Assembly: GCA_023391005.1 (NCBI GenBank)
Contig: JAEWBS010000085.1
Span: 1 to 22,492 of the forward strand
Direction of reading: 5' to 3'
Source of the DNA: Bacillota bacterium
GTDB taxonomy: Bacteria > Bacillota > Clostridia > Oscillospirales > Ruminococcaceae
Length of the DNA stretch: 22,492 nucleotides
Shown here piece by piece: positions 16,246-22,492 of the stretch. The translations under genes and the position numbers were made by a program. The notes beneath the pieces are model-generated. The model was not told the origin of the DNA and made no database searches. It saw nothing but the letters and a program-made list of their open reading frames with translations. Within the stretch, counting starts at the first letter, position 1. Each line of letters starts with the position of its first letter.

Positions 16246-17040
16246 TTAACCCAAAGCCACGTCGAGAATCATCATAATCAAAAAGCCGCCCATCACGCCG
16301 AGTGTGCCGACGTTGGAATGCTCACCCAGATGCGCCTCGGGAATCAGCTCCTCGACCACGACATAGATCATTGCGCCCGCCGCGAACGAGAGCAACCACG
16401 GCATGTAGGGGCCGATGAACGCGGCCATCAGCACCGTCAGCATACCGAAAATGGGCTCGACAAGGCCGGAGAGGCTGCCTAGCACGAAGGCCTTGAAGGT
16501 GCCGACGCCCTCTTGCCGCAGCGGCAGCGAGATGGCCGCCCCCTCAGGGAAGTTTTGAATGCCGATGCCGATTGCGAGCGCCATGGCGGCGGTATAGGCC
16601 GAAGGGTCGCCGCTGTGCTGTGCGGCCAGCGCAAACGAGAGACCGACCGCCATCCCCTCGGGGATGTTGTGCAGCGTGACCGCCAGCACCAAAAGCGAGG
16701 TGCGCTTCATCGTGGAAGAGGGGCCCTCGGTCTGGTTGGCGATGGGGTGCAGGTGCGGAATGAGCTGATCGAGCCCGAACAGGAACAGCGCGCCCAGCAC
16801 GAAGCCGCCCGCGGCGGGAATCCACCCGGTCTGCCCCATGGCCTCGGCTTCTTCAATGGCCGGTATCAAAAGGCTCCATACCGAGGCCGCGATCATGACG
16901 CCCGCGGCAAAGCCCAAAAACATCTTTTGGATCTGGTCGCCCGCGGCTTTCCTGAACAGAAAGACCATGGCGGCGCCCAGCGACGTCATCAAAAAGGTAA
17001 AGCCGGTTCCGCCGGCGGCCCATACGATAGCTTGTGACAT
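16246..17040 (-). CDS. ZIP-family divalent metal transporter
   Basis: A 264-aa membrane protein of the ZIP (zinc/iron permease) family, GufA/ZupT-like, which moves Zn2+ or other divalent cations into the cytoplasm. About eight membrane helices are apparent. The metal-binding signatures are HNIPEGMAVG in helix 4 (124-133) and NFPEGAA in helix 5 (163-169), with VVEELIPEAH (228-237) also conserved. The loop LIPHLHPIANQ before helix 4 is His-containing, as usual. I use the ATG at 17040 because AGGTG lies 7 nt before it. An in-frame ATG at 17055 would overlap this ribosome site. The nitroreductase gene ends 113 nt upstream on the same strand, and cotranscription is possible but not shown. Confidence 0.92.
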   Translation of the reverse strand: MSQAIVWAAGGTGFTFLMTSLGAAMVFLFRKAAGDQIQKMFLGFAAGVMIAASVWSLLIPAIEEAEAMGQTGWIPAAGGFVLGALFLFGLDQLIPHLHPIANQTEGPSSTMKRTSLLVLAVTLHNIPEGMAVGLSFALAAQHSGDPSAYTAAMALAIGIGIQNFPEGAAISLPLRQEGVGTFKAFVLGSLSGLVEPIFGMLTVLMAAFIGPYMPWLLSFAAGAMIYVVVEELIPEAHLGEHSNVGTLGVMGGFLIMMILDVALG

Positions 17041-17153
17041 AAGTTTGCACCTCATTTTAAATCAATCTCAAAGTGCCGATTAAAAAGCGCATTCCGGCGG
17101 GATAAAGTTGGGAGTCGGCAGCGTTGGCCCATTTCTACCGTTCGGGGCAGCCG

Positions 17154-17693
17154 CTATTCCCACATTTCGTATCGGACCATGCTTTCAAGCGGCTTTCTCG
17201 GGTGCGGCGCGGGCGTCTCGGCGGGGTAGCCGACTGTGACGACGCCGCAGACGTATTTATCCGCCGGAATATTTAAAATAGGCCGAATTTCCGTCTGTGT
17301 GAAGTAAGCGACCCAGCAGGCCCCAAGGCCCAGATGGTGCGCTTCAAGCAACAGATTTTCGGTGGCGATGGCCGTGTCGCGGATAATCTGCTTCAGCGCC
17401 TCCTGCGGGCTCTCTTCGGTGAGAAAGATCGGAACCTCTTCGGGGATACGGCAGCGGATATCCGCGATGCAGACGATGAACACCGGCGCGGCCAGCATCC
17501 ACCGCTGGTTGTGCGAAACCTCGGCAAGCCTGCGGCGGGTCTCGTCCGCCCGGACAACAATAAACTGCCACGGCTGATTATTGCTGCCCGAGGGGGCCAG
17601 CCGCGCGCTCTCAAGCAGCTGTAAAATCAGCGTATCCCCAACCGGTCGGTCAAGATATTTTCGAATGCTTTTACGCATTTTAATTTCTTCCAT
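17154..17693 (-). CDS. Nitroreductase-family FMN oxidoreductase
   Basis: A 179-aa flavoprotein of the nitroreductase superfamily, probably an NAD(P)H-dependent, FMN-binding homodimer. Typical segments are MRKSIRKYLDRPV (phosphate-binding Arg/Ser), ARLAPSGSNNQPWQFIVV (FMN contact), AIATENLLLEAHHLGLGACW (dimer/FMN) and VVTVGYPAETPAPHPRKPLE. The substrate is unknown. The ATG at 17693 is preferred because AAAGGAG is 6-7 nt upstream. The upstream in-frame ATG at 17723 adds a leader that reads through this site. It is divergent from nudC. Confidence 0.9.
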   Translation of the reverse strand: MEEIKMRKSIRKYLDRPVGDTLILQLLESARLAPSGSNNQPWQFIVVRADETRRRLAEVSHNQRWMLAAPVFIVCIADIRCRIPEEVPIFLTEESPQEALKQIIRDTAIATENLLLEAHHLGLGACWVAYFTQTEIRPILNIPADKYVCGVVTVGYPAETPAPHPRKPLESMVRYEMWE

Positions 17694-17774
17694 GCTTTGC
17701 TCCTTTCTTGAATTTGGGGTCACGCCCTGTAAAAGCGGGTACGGCAGACGGCGTTGTGCAGCCTGTTTTGACTC

Positions 17775-17783
17775 ATTATAGCA
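17775..17783 (-). promoter_or_regulatory. Extended -10 promoter of the nitroreductase gene
   Basis: TGCTATAAT on the minus strand is a perfect -10 box with the TGn extension. No clear -35 box is visible at 17 nt. Confidence 0.6.
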
Positions 17784-17873
17784 TTAATTGGCTGTTAATG
17801 CACTAGGGCGCCCTTGAGAGAAAACAGTTTTGGGGGCAAAAAATGTCGTGCGGAGATATTTAAACGGATGGAC

Positions 17874-17902
17874 ATGACTTTTTTGCATTGGGGTGATATA
17901 AT
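17874..17902 (+). promoter_or_regulatory. Promoter of nudC
   Basis: ATGACT (17874-17879) and a perfect TATAAT (17897-17902) with 17-nt spacing, giving a leader of about 57 nt before the GTG start. Confidence 0.6.
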
Positions 17903-17965
17903 CGCCTTAAAGATAACAGTGGACGCTTTGCGCCGCCGTTAAATTAACGGAAAAGGAAGTTTCGC

Positions 17966-18790
17966 GTGATACAGGATATTGCACCCAAGAAATATGATAA
18001 CGCTTTTCATGTCAAGAGCCCCCGCGGGGCCGACACGGTGTTTGTTTTTGATCAGAACGCCGTACTATGCCGCAAGAATGGGGAGGCGGTTTGCTACCCG
18101 ACGCTGGCGCAGCTTGACGCCGCCCCAGGCGATTGCACGTTTTTATTTGCGATTGACGATACCGATTATTTTCTGCTGCGCACGCCCGAGCACCGTGTGC
18201 CCGAGGGCTTTGGGCTTGAGAACATCACGCTATTTCGCACGGCGCTGCCCGGTGATCTGGCCTTTGCGGGCTTTGTCGCGTGGCAGCTCTATAATTGGTA
18301 TCAAGAGAACAAGTTCTGCGGTAAGTGCGGGCAGCCGCTGACTCCCAGCGGCAAGGAGCGCATGCTCAAATGCGCCGCCTGCGGGCAGATGGTGTACCCT
18401 AAAATATGCCCCGGCGTCATTGTGGCGATTACCTCGGGCGACCGGCTGCTGATGACCAAGTATGCCGGGCGGCCCTACGCGAACTGGGCACTGGTGGCGG
18501 GCTTTACCGAGATCGGCGAGACGCTTGAGCAGACGGTGGCGCGCGAGGTGATGGAGGAGGTTGGCCTTAAGGTCAAGAACATCACCTATTACAAATGTCA
18601 GCCGTGGGCTTTTTCAAGCTCGCTGCTCTGTGGCTTTTTTGCTGAGGTGGACGGCGATACCACCGTGACGCTACAAACCGACGAGCTGGCTGTGGCCGAG
18701 TGGTTTACGCGCGATCAGATTGACCTGCAGCCCGATAATCTGAGCCTGACGCGCGAAATGATGATGGTGTTTAAAAACGGCGGGCTGTAA
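17966..18790 (+). CDS. nudC: NAD(H) diphosphatase (Nudix, NudC family)
   Basis: Hydrolyses NADH/NAD+ to NMN(H) and AMP. Relatives also remove NAD caps from RNA 5' ends. The 274 residues show an N-terminal domain, a zinc ribbon (FCGKCGQPL, C118/C121, and LKCAACGQMVYP, C136/C139), then the Nudix box G-x5-E-x7-REVMEEVG (179-200: GFTEIGETLEQ then TVAREVMEEVGL). The NudC-defining motif SQPWPFPxS appears as CQPWAFSSSL (211-220), slightly divergent at its first Ser and the Pro. The GTG start at 17966 has AAGGAAG 6 nt upstream. It is a single gene with its own promoter. The subfamily assignment rests on the ribbon plus the QPW motif. Confidence 0.93.
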   Translation: MIQDIAPKKYDNAFHVKSPRGADTVFVFDQNAVLCRKNGEAVCYPTLAQLDAAPGDCTFLFAIDDTDYFLLRTPEHRVPEGFGLENITLFRTALPGDLAFAGFVAWQLYNWYQENKFCGKCGQPLTPSGKERMLKCAACGQMVYPKICPGVIVAITSGDRLLMTKYAGRPYANWALVAGFTEIGETLEQTVAREVMEEVGLKVKNITYYKCQPWAFSSSLLCGFFAEVDGDTTVTLQTDELAVAEWFTRDQIDLQPDNLSLTREMMMVFKNGGL

Positions 18791-18825
18791 TCTGCCGCTT
18801 GATAGCGCCGGTACTTATCGTCAAA

Positions 18826-18965
18826 TCAATATGACACCAATACGCCTTGGCGGCCTGTTTTGCGCCTGGCGTCCTTGAAGGGCGCCAGCCCATCCGCGTT
18901 CTCCGCCTTGCCAGTCACAAAACAGCTCCCCCAATCCTGTATCGCTTTTCTATTGGGTTGACTAC
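18826..18965. other. Intergenic foldable segment, possible structured RNA or dispersed repeat
   Basis: Between nudC and the EamA gene lies a segment with nested complementarity. An outer 8-bp pair (CTGTTTTG 18855-18862 with CAAAACAG 18918-18925) encloses a strong 10-bp hairpin (18866-18875 with 18879-18888, 3-nt loop). Both strands carry open frames of about 63 codons here, but neither has a ribosome site or recognisable protein features. Its style suggests a dispersed intergenic repeat or structured RNA. This is a guess that needs a genome search. Confidence 0.4.
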
Positions 18966-19006
18966 AAAAGCCTTCCAATTCCGTGACGGATTGGAAGGCT
19001 TTTTGT
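18966..19006. terminator. Bidirectional terminator before the EamA gene end
   Basis: 14-bp perfect arms (18966-18979 and 18990-19003) with a 10-nt loop, A4/T4 flanks and TTTTTG on the plus strand. It abuts the stop codon of the minus-strand transporter gene at 19007-19009. Confidence 0.82.
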
Positions 19007-19930
19007 TTATTGGTCTGCATCCTTTAAGCGTGGTTTGATCTTGATCAGATTAAATCCGATTGTGCCGATTAGAATAGCCAGCATGCCGATATAGTGGTAA
19101 TAATAGAGCGTCTCGTGCAAAAAGGCCGGTCCGGCCAGCAGGGTCACGACGACCGACAGATTGTTGCAAAGCCCGACCTTGCTCGCTTCGAGCTTGCCCA
19201 GCGCATAGGTCGAAAGCAGTGCGGTCACGAGCGATGAGAGCACGCCGAGATAGAGCATCGCCCAAGCAAAAGCAGGATCTGAAAACGGCCTAAAATAATC
19301 GGCCAAGCTGCCGTTTAGCAGATGCCGCGCGACCGAGATCAGGTTAAAAACCACGCAGCCGGTGATGCTCATGACATAGACGATCGGCAAAACCGAATAT
19401 GTCTTTGACAGCCTTCGGGTCAGTACCGTATAGACGGCAAACGAGATGGCCGACAGCAGAATAAACAGAAAACCGAGATAGCTGTTCTTGCCGACGCTAG
19501 AACCGTTCATGATGTTAATAAAGACGACGCCTGAGACCGACAGCAGCATCAAAAGCTTTTGCGCGCTGCCGACCCGCTCTTTCAAGAGGATTCCGGCGGC
19601 GATCAGCGTCCAGACCGGCGCGGTGGCGTGTACAATACCCGCCTCGGACGAGGAGATCATTTGCAGCCCTAGCGTTTGGAACAAAAAGAACGCGATTGGA
19701 TAAGCGACGCTGTAGGGTGCGATCTTGCGCCAGTCTGACCGGTCGACCTTTATTTTGCTCGGGCTTAAAAGGTTATAAATTAAGATGCCGAGCGCCGCAA
19801 GCGTAAACCGATGCGCGAGCAGCGAAAGGGTATCGGCGCTTTTTAACGCGATTTTAACGAATAAAAACGAGAAGCCGACGATCAAAGACTGACAGGCGAC
19901 GGCGATATAGGCTTTTGTCGTGTTTTTCAT
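19007..19930 (-). CDS. DMT-superfamily (EamA) transporter
   Basis: A 307-aa inner-membrane protein with ten predicted helices in two EamA repeats. The first begins YIAVACQSLIVGFSFLFVKIAL and the second SYLGFLFILLSAISFAVYTV. Conserved EamA features include the Pro-rich end of helix 3-4 (APVWTLIAAGILLKERVG) and its counterpart near the C-terminus (LSVVVTLLAGPAFLHETLYY). Such proteins export or import small metabolites, but the substrate cannot be inferred. I place the start at the ATG at 19930, after GGGGTGG. A possible start at 19945 is unsupported. It is transcribed toward nudC and lies 82 nt after the aldolase stop on the same strand. Confidence 0.9.
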   Translation of the reverse strand: MKNTTKAYIAVACQSLIVGFSFLFVKIALKSADTLSLLAHRFTLAALGILIYNLLSPSKIKVDRSDWRKIAPYSVAYPIAFFLFQTLGLQMISSSEAGIVHATAPVWTLIAAGILLKERVGSAQKLLMLLSVSGVVFINIMNGSSVGKNSYLGFLFILLSAISFAVYTVLTRRLSKTYSVLPIVYVMSITGCVVFNLISVARHLLNGSLADYFRPFSDPAFAWAMLYLGVLSSLVTALLSTYALGKLEASKVGLCNNLSVVVTLLAGPAFLHETLYYYHYIGMLAILIGTIGFNLIKIKPRLKDADQ

Positions 19931-20012
19931 CAAACCACCCCGCAAGTTTTTAGTTGGCGTGCCGCCGCTTTAGAGGCCGTTCGCGCTTTACCGTACTTTT
20001 TCATGCGCTGCG

Positions 20013-20984
20013 TCAGCATTTGCCCGCGCTACCGAGCATGTCGATTTTATGGCAATAAAGCTCCTTTAATTCGGGCCGCACCCGCAGCGAATAGATGCGA
20101 CCGTCGATGGCGGTCGGGTTTTCGGCCAGCACCTGCCGGGTTAGGGCGAGCGCCGCGAGCCAGCCGTCCGACGCGATGTTGACCATGCATACCGCCATTT
20201 TCGCAGCGTTGGCGATCTGATATTCGGGAATGCCCGCCGCGTGCACAATTTTGCCGCCGTAGCGGTTGATCATCTCAATGTATTTGTACGGCAGGCAGGA
20301 AGCGCCGTGCAGCACAATCGGGAATCCGGGCAGCAGCGACTCCAGCCGGTCGAGGATGTCATAACGCAGCTCGGGGTAGCTGCCGTCGGGATTGGGCAGA
20401 TATTTGACCATGCCGTGCGAGGTACCGACGGCGACGGCCAAGCTGTCGACGCCGGTTTTTTCGACAAATTCGGCCGCCTGATCGGGGTCGGTGTACAGCC
20501 GCTGCGGAAAATAGCTCTGGGCGCTGCTTTCGGTGTCGAGCACGCCGAGTTCACCCTCGACCGTCACGCCGTAGGTGTGGGCATATTCGACGACCTGACG
20601 GGTCAGCGCCACGTTTTCGGCAAAGGGCAGCGCGCTACCGTCGATCATGACCGACGAGAAGCCATTTTGAATGGCGGTGACGCAATGGTCGTAGCAAAGG
20701 CCGTGGTCCAGATGCAGCACGGTGGGAATATCGAGCCCCTGCTCAAGCACCCGCTCGCGCCCGGCCTGCGCCATGCGGGCGAGCATGCGCGGCTCAAACT
20801 GCTTGCACAGTTTTGGCGAACCGAGCAAAATCACCGGCGAGCGTTTTTGCACGCAGGCGTCAAAAATGCCGTTGAGCTGTTCAATCGAGATAAAATTGAA
20901 CGCGCCGACGGCGTAATGCCCCTCATAGGCTTTTTTAAGCAGGTTTTGGGCATTTTCCAGCCCAAGGGCCTGATAAGACAGCAT
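20013..20984 (-). CDS. fba: Class II fructose-1,6-bisphosphate aldolase
   Basis: Zn2+-dependent cleavage of fructose-1,6-bisphosphate into dihydroxyacetone phosphate and glyceraldehyde-3-phosphate in glycolysis. The 323-residue length and the C-terminal extension (ELKELYCHKIDMLGSAGKC) match the longer class II group found in Clostridia and Bacteroidetes. Visible active-site elements are VLHLDHGLC (D93, metal His94), SSVMIDGSALPF, TVEGELGVLD (E143), VGTSHGMVK (His190) and PIVLHGAS (His226). The usual GG-x-ED loop after EGELG is altered to VLDTESS, so a tagatose-bisphosphate or related substrate is possible. The ATG at 20984 has AGGAG 7 nt upstream. It has its own promoter and is divergent from lysK. 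Confidence 0.92.
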   Translation of the reverse strand: MLSYQALGLENAQNLLKKAYEGHYAVGAFNFISIEQLNGIFDACVQKRSPVILLGSPKLCKQFEPRMLARMAQAGRERVLEQGLDIPTVLHLDHGLCYDHCVTAIQNGFSSVMIDGSALPFAENVALTRQVVEYAHTYGVTVEGELGVLDTESSAQSYFPQRLYTDPDQAAEFVEKTGVDSLAVAVGTSHGMVKYLPNPDGSYPELRYDILDRLESLLPGFPIVLHGASCLPYKYIEMINRYGGKIVHAAGIPEYQIANAAKMAVCMVNIASDGWLAALALTRQVLAENPTAIDGRIYSLRVRPELKELYCHKIDMLGSAGKC

Positions 20985-21041
20985 GGAAGATCTCCTCTTT
21001 CTTTGATAAAAGCTATGCGCGCGGCGCAAAATGATAATAAA

Positions 21042-21069
21042 AGTATAGCATAACGCGCAGTCAAATCAA
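21042..21069 (-). promoter_or_regulatory. Promoter of the aldolase gene
   Basis: TTGATT (21064-21069) and TATACT (21042-21047) with 16-nt spacing and a TGC extended -10 on the minus strand. Confidence 0.6.
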
Positions 21070-21120
21070 GAGCGACGCCCAAAAAGGCCGCCGTGACGCC
21101 GAATAAAGGCGCGCGCCTAT

Positions 21121-21149
21121 TTGACTTTTAAGGGCCTTTATAGTAAAAT
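21121..21149 (+). promoter_or_regulatory. Promoter of lysK
   Basis: TTGACT (21121-21126) and TAAAAT (21144-21149) with 17-nt spacing. A second perfect TATAAT at 21164-21169 lacks a good -35 box. The leader would be about 85 nt. I see no T-box signature in it. Confidence 0.65.
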
Positions 21150-21243
21150 TTTAAGGATAATCGTATAATACGCATGCGCGGTATCGATTTTAGGAGAATC
21201 CGCGCTTGCTTTTATTGTGCAGTGAAAGGGATGGTCTAAATTT

Positions 21244-22492
21244 ATGCATTGGTCAGAAGCAATCGCCAATGAAATTATCGCCAAAAAGCCGGATAAGGCC
21301 GAATATGTCTGCGCCGCGGGTATCAGCCCCTCGGGCTCGGTGCACATCGGCAATTTCCGAGATATTGCCACCAGTTATTTTGTCTGCCGCGCGTTGCAGA
21401 AGGCGGGCAAAAAGGCGAAGCTGCTCTTCTCGTGGGATGAATACGACCGCTTCCGCAAGGTGCCCAAGAACGTGCCTGAGGCGTGGAGTGTGCATATCGG
21501 CAAGCCTTATGTCGACGTGCCCGATCCCTTTGGCGGCAGCGAGAGCTACGCCAAGCATTTTGAGCAGGAGTTTGAGCGCTCGCTCTCGCGGTTTGGCATC
21601 GAGGTCGATTTCCGCTATCAGGCCGCCGAATACCGTTCGGGGCGCTATAATCAGGATATCATCCACGCGCTGCGCCACAGGGGCGAGATTTTTGACATTC
21701 TCGACAGCTTCCGCACGCAGGACGCGACCGAGGGCGAGCGCGAGGCCTATTCCCCCGCCATCGTCTACTGCCCTGTATGCGACAAGGATACAACGACCTT
21801 TACCGCCTTTTCAGAGGATTGCACGACCGGCCATTTCACCTGCAAGTGTGGCCATGAGGGCGACTACGATTTTGTCAACGGCAACCGCGCCAAACTGGCG
21901 TGGAAGATCGACTGGCCGATGCGCTGGAAGGCTGAGGGCGTCGATTTTGAGCCGGGCGGCAAGGATCACGCCTCCCCCACCGGCAGCTATCAGACCAGCC
22001 GCATTATTTCGGACAAGATTTATAACTACGAAGCGCCCTATTTCACCGGCTACGAGTTCATCGGCATCAAGGGCATGACCGGCAAGATGTCCGGCTCGTC
22101 GGGCCTCAATCTCACGCCCGAGACGCTGCTTAAAATCTACCAGCCCGAGGTCATTTTGTGGCTTTATTCCAAGACCGAGCCGCTCAAGGCCTTCGACTTC
22201 TGCTTTGACGAGGAGATTCTGCGCCAGTATTTCGAGTTTGACAAGGCGCTTAACGACTACCGCGCGGGCAAGGGGGACGAGCGCCTCAACGCGATTATGT
22301 ATAACGTCGAGGTGCCCGGCCACACGGTCGACACCGTGCCGATGAGCCAGCTCGTGCAGCTGGGTAGTACCGTGGACTTTAACCTCGACGCGCTCGAGAC
22401 GGTGTTTGAAAAGATCGGCACGCCCTATAAGCGCGCGGAATTTGCCGAGCGTTTGGCGCTGGCCCAGTTCTGGCTCGAGCAGTGCTCGCCAG
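21244..22492 (+). CDS. lysK: Lysyl-tRNA synthetase, class I (3' partial)
   Basis: Charges tRNA-Lys with lysine using the class I (Rossmann) fold rather than the class II fold of most bacteria. The frame starts MHWSEAIANEIIAKKP and stays open for 416 codons to the window edge, so the C-terminal anticodon-binding part is incomplete. Class I signatures are SPSGSVHIGNFRD (HIGH motif, residues 34-37) and GKMSGSSG (KMSKS motif, K281). FSWDEYDRFRKVP and KIDWPMRWKAEGVDFEPGGKDH are typical of LysRS-I. Two Cys pairs (C176/C179 and C200/C202) may bind zinc. The ribosome site, AAAGGGA at about 12 nt, is rather distant. No second start fits better. Confidence 0.95.
   Translation, partial: MHWSEAIANEIIAKKPDKAEYVCAAGISPSGSVHIGNFRDIATSYFVCRALQKAGKKAKLLFSWDEYDRFRKVPKNVPEAWSVHIGKPYVDVPDPFGGSESYAKHFEQEFERSLSRFGIEVDFRYQAAEYRSGRYNQDIIHALRHRGEIFDILDSFRTQDATEGEREAYSPAIVYCPVCDKDTTTFTAFSEDCTTGHFTCKCGHEGDYDFVNGNRAKLAWKIDWPMRWKAEGVDFEPGGKDHASPTGSYQTSRIISDKIYNYEAPYFTGYEFIGIKGMTGKMSGSSGLNLTPETLLKIYQPEVILWLYSKTEPLKAFDFCFDEEILRQYFEFDKALNDYRAGKGDERLNAIMYNVEVPGHTVDTVPMSQLVQLGSTVDFNLDALETVFEKIGTPYKRAEFAERLALAQFWLEQCSP

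Noticed and set aside
18826..19038. Open frames of about 63 codons on both strands between nudC and the EamA gene
   Set aside because: No ribosome sites, and both run through the terminator hairpin. Treated instead as a possible structured or repeated element.
21206..22078. Long plus-strand open frame rich in Arg/Ser/Ala/Pro
   Set aside because: It is a shifted frame of lysK. The lysK frame carries the conserved HIGH and KMSGS motifs, and this one has no recognisable domain.

Overview
The window looks like a chromosomal stretch from a moderately GC-rich Gram-positive anaerobe, most likely class Clostridia and near the Oscillospiraceae. This placement is inferred from gene content: a Rex redox repressor, an isoleucine T-box leader, a type III glutamine synthetase next to a NitR-like ANTAR regulator, AGGAGG-type ribosome sites and many TTG/GTG starts. 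There are no rRNA or tRNA genes, CRISPR arrays, insertion sequences or phage genes. It is mainly housekeeping DNA with several well-formed RNA regulatory elements.

Layout. Positions 1-2350 hold the end of rsmA (16S rRNA dimethyltransferase), rex on the opposite strand, and a small UspA-like gene. Positions 2490-6194 (minus strand) are a compact three-gene exopolysaccharide operon, transcribed as GT4 glycosyltransferase, EpsG-like polymerase, then the initiating polyprenyl-phosphate sugar phosphotransferase. Positions 6399-7312 (minus) hold an orphan acetolactate-synthase small-subunit-like gene behind a complete T-box leader whose specifier reads ATC (Ile). A ferritin-like protein follows at 7478.

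Positions 8014-12242 form a nitrogen module: glnN (type III glutamine synthetase, minus), a divergent glnA (type I, plus) and an ANTAR antiterminator just downstream of glnA. The glnN 5' leader contains a strong intrinsic terminator that is mutually exclusive with a hairpin presenting an A-x-x-G hexaloop. That is the signature expected for ANTAR antitermination, so the regulator may control glnN from next door.

Positions 12488-14934 hold dapF and pyrG, overlapping by ATGA. Downstream are a zinc-ribbon membrane protein, a cupin, a ZIP metal transporter, a nitroreductase, an NAD(H) diphosphatase (nudC), a DMT/EamA transporter, a class II fructose-bisphosphate aldolase, and a class I lysyl-tRNA synthetase running off the right edge. 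Convergent gene pairs are separated by long, near-perfect hairpins that probably act as bidirectional terminators. An intergenic segment at about 18826-18965 is foldable and unexplained.

The best candidates for further attention are the glnN attenuator/ANTAR pair, the Ile T-box driving an orphan and degenerate IlvH, the class I LysRS, and the unexplained element near 18.9 kb. I see no clearly new multi-gene system.
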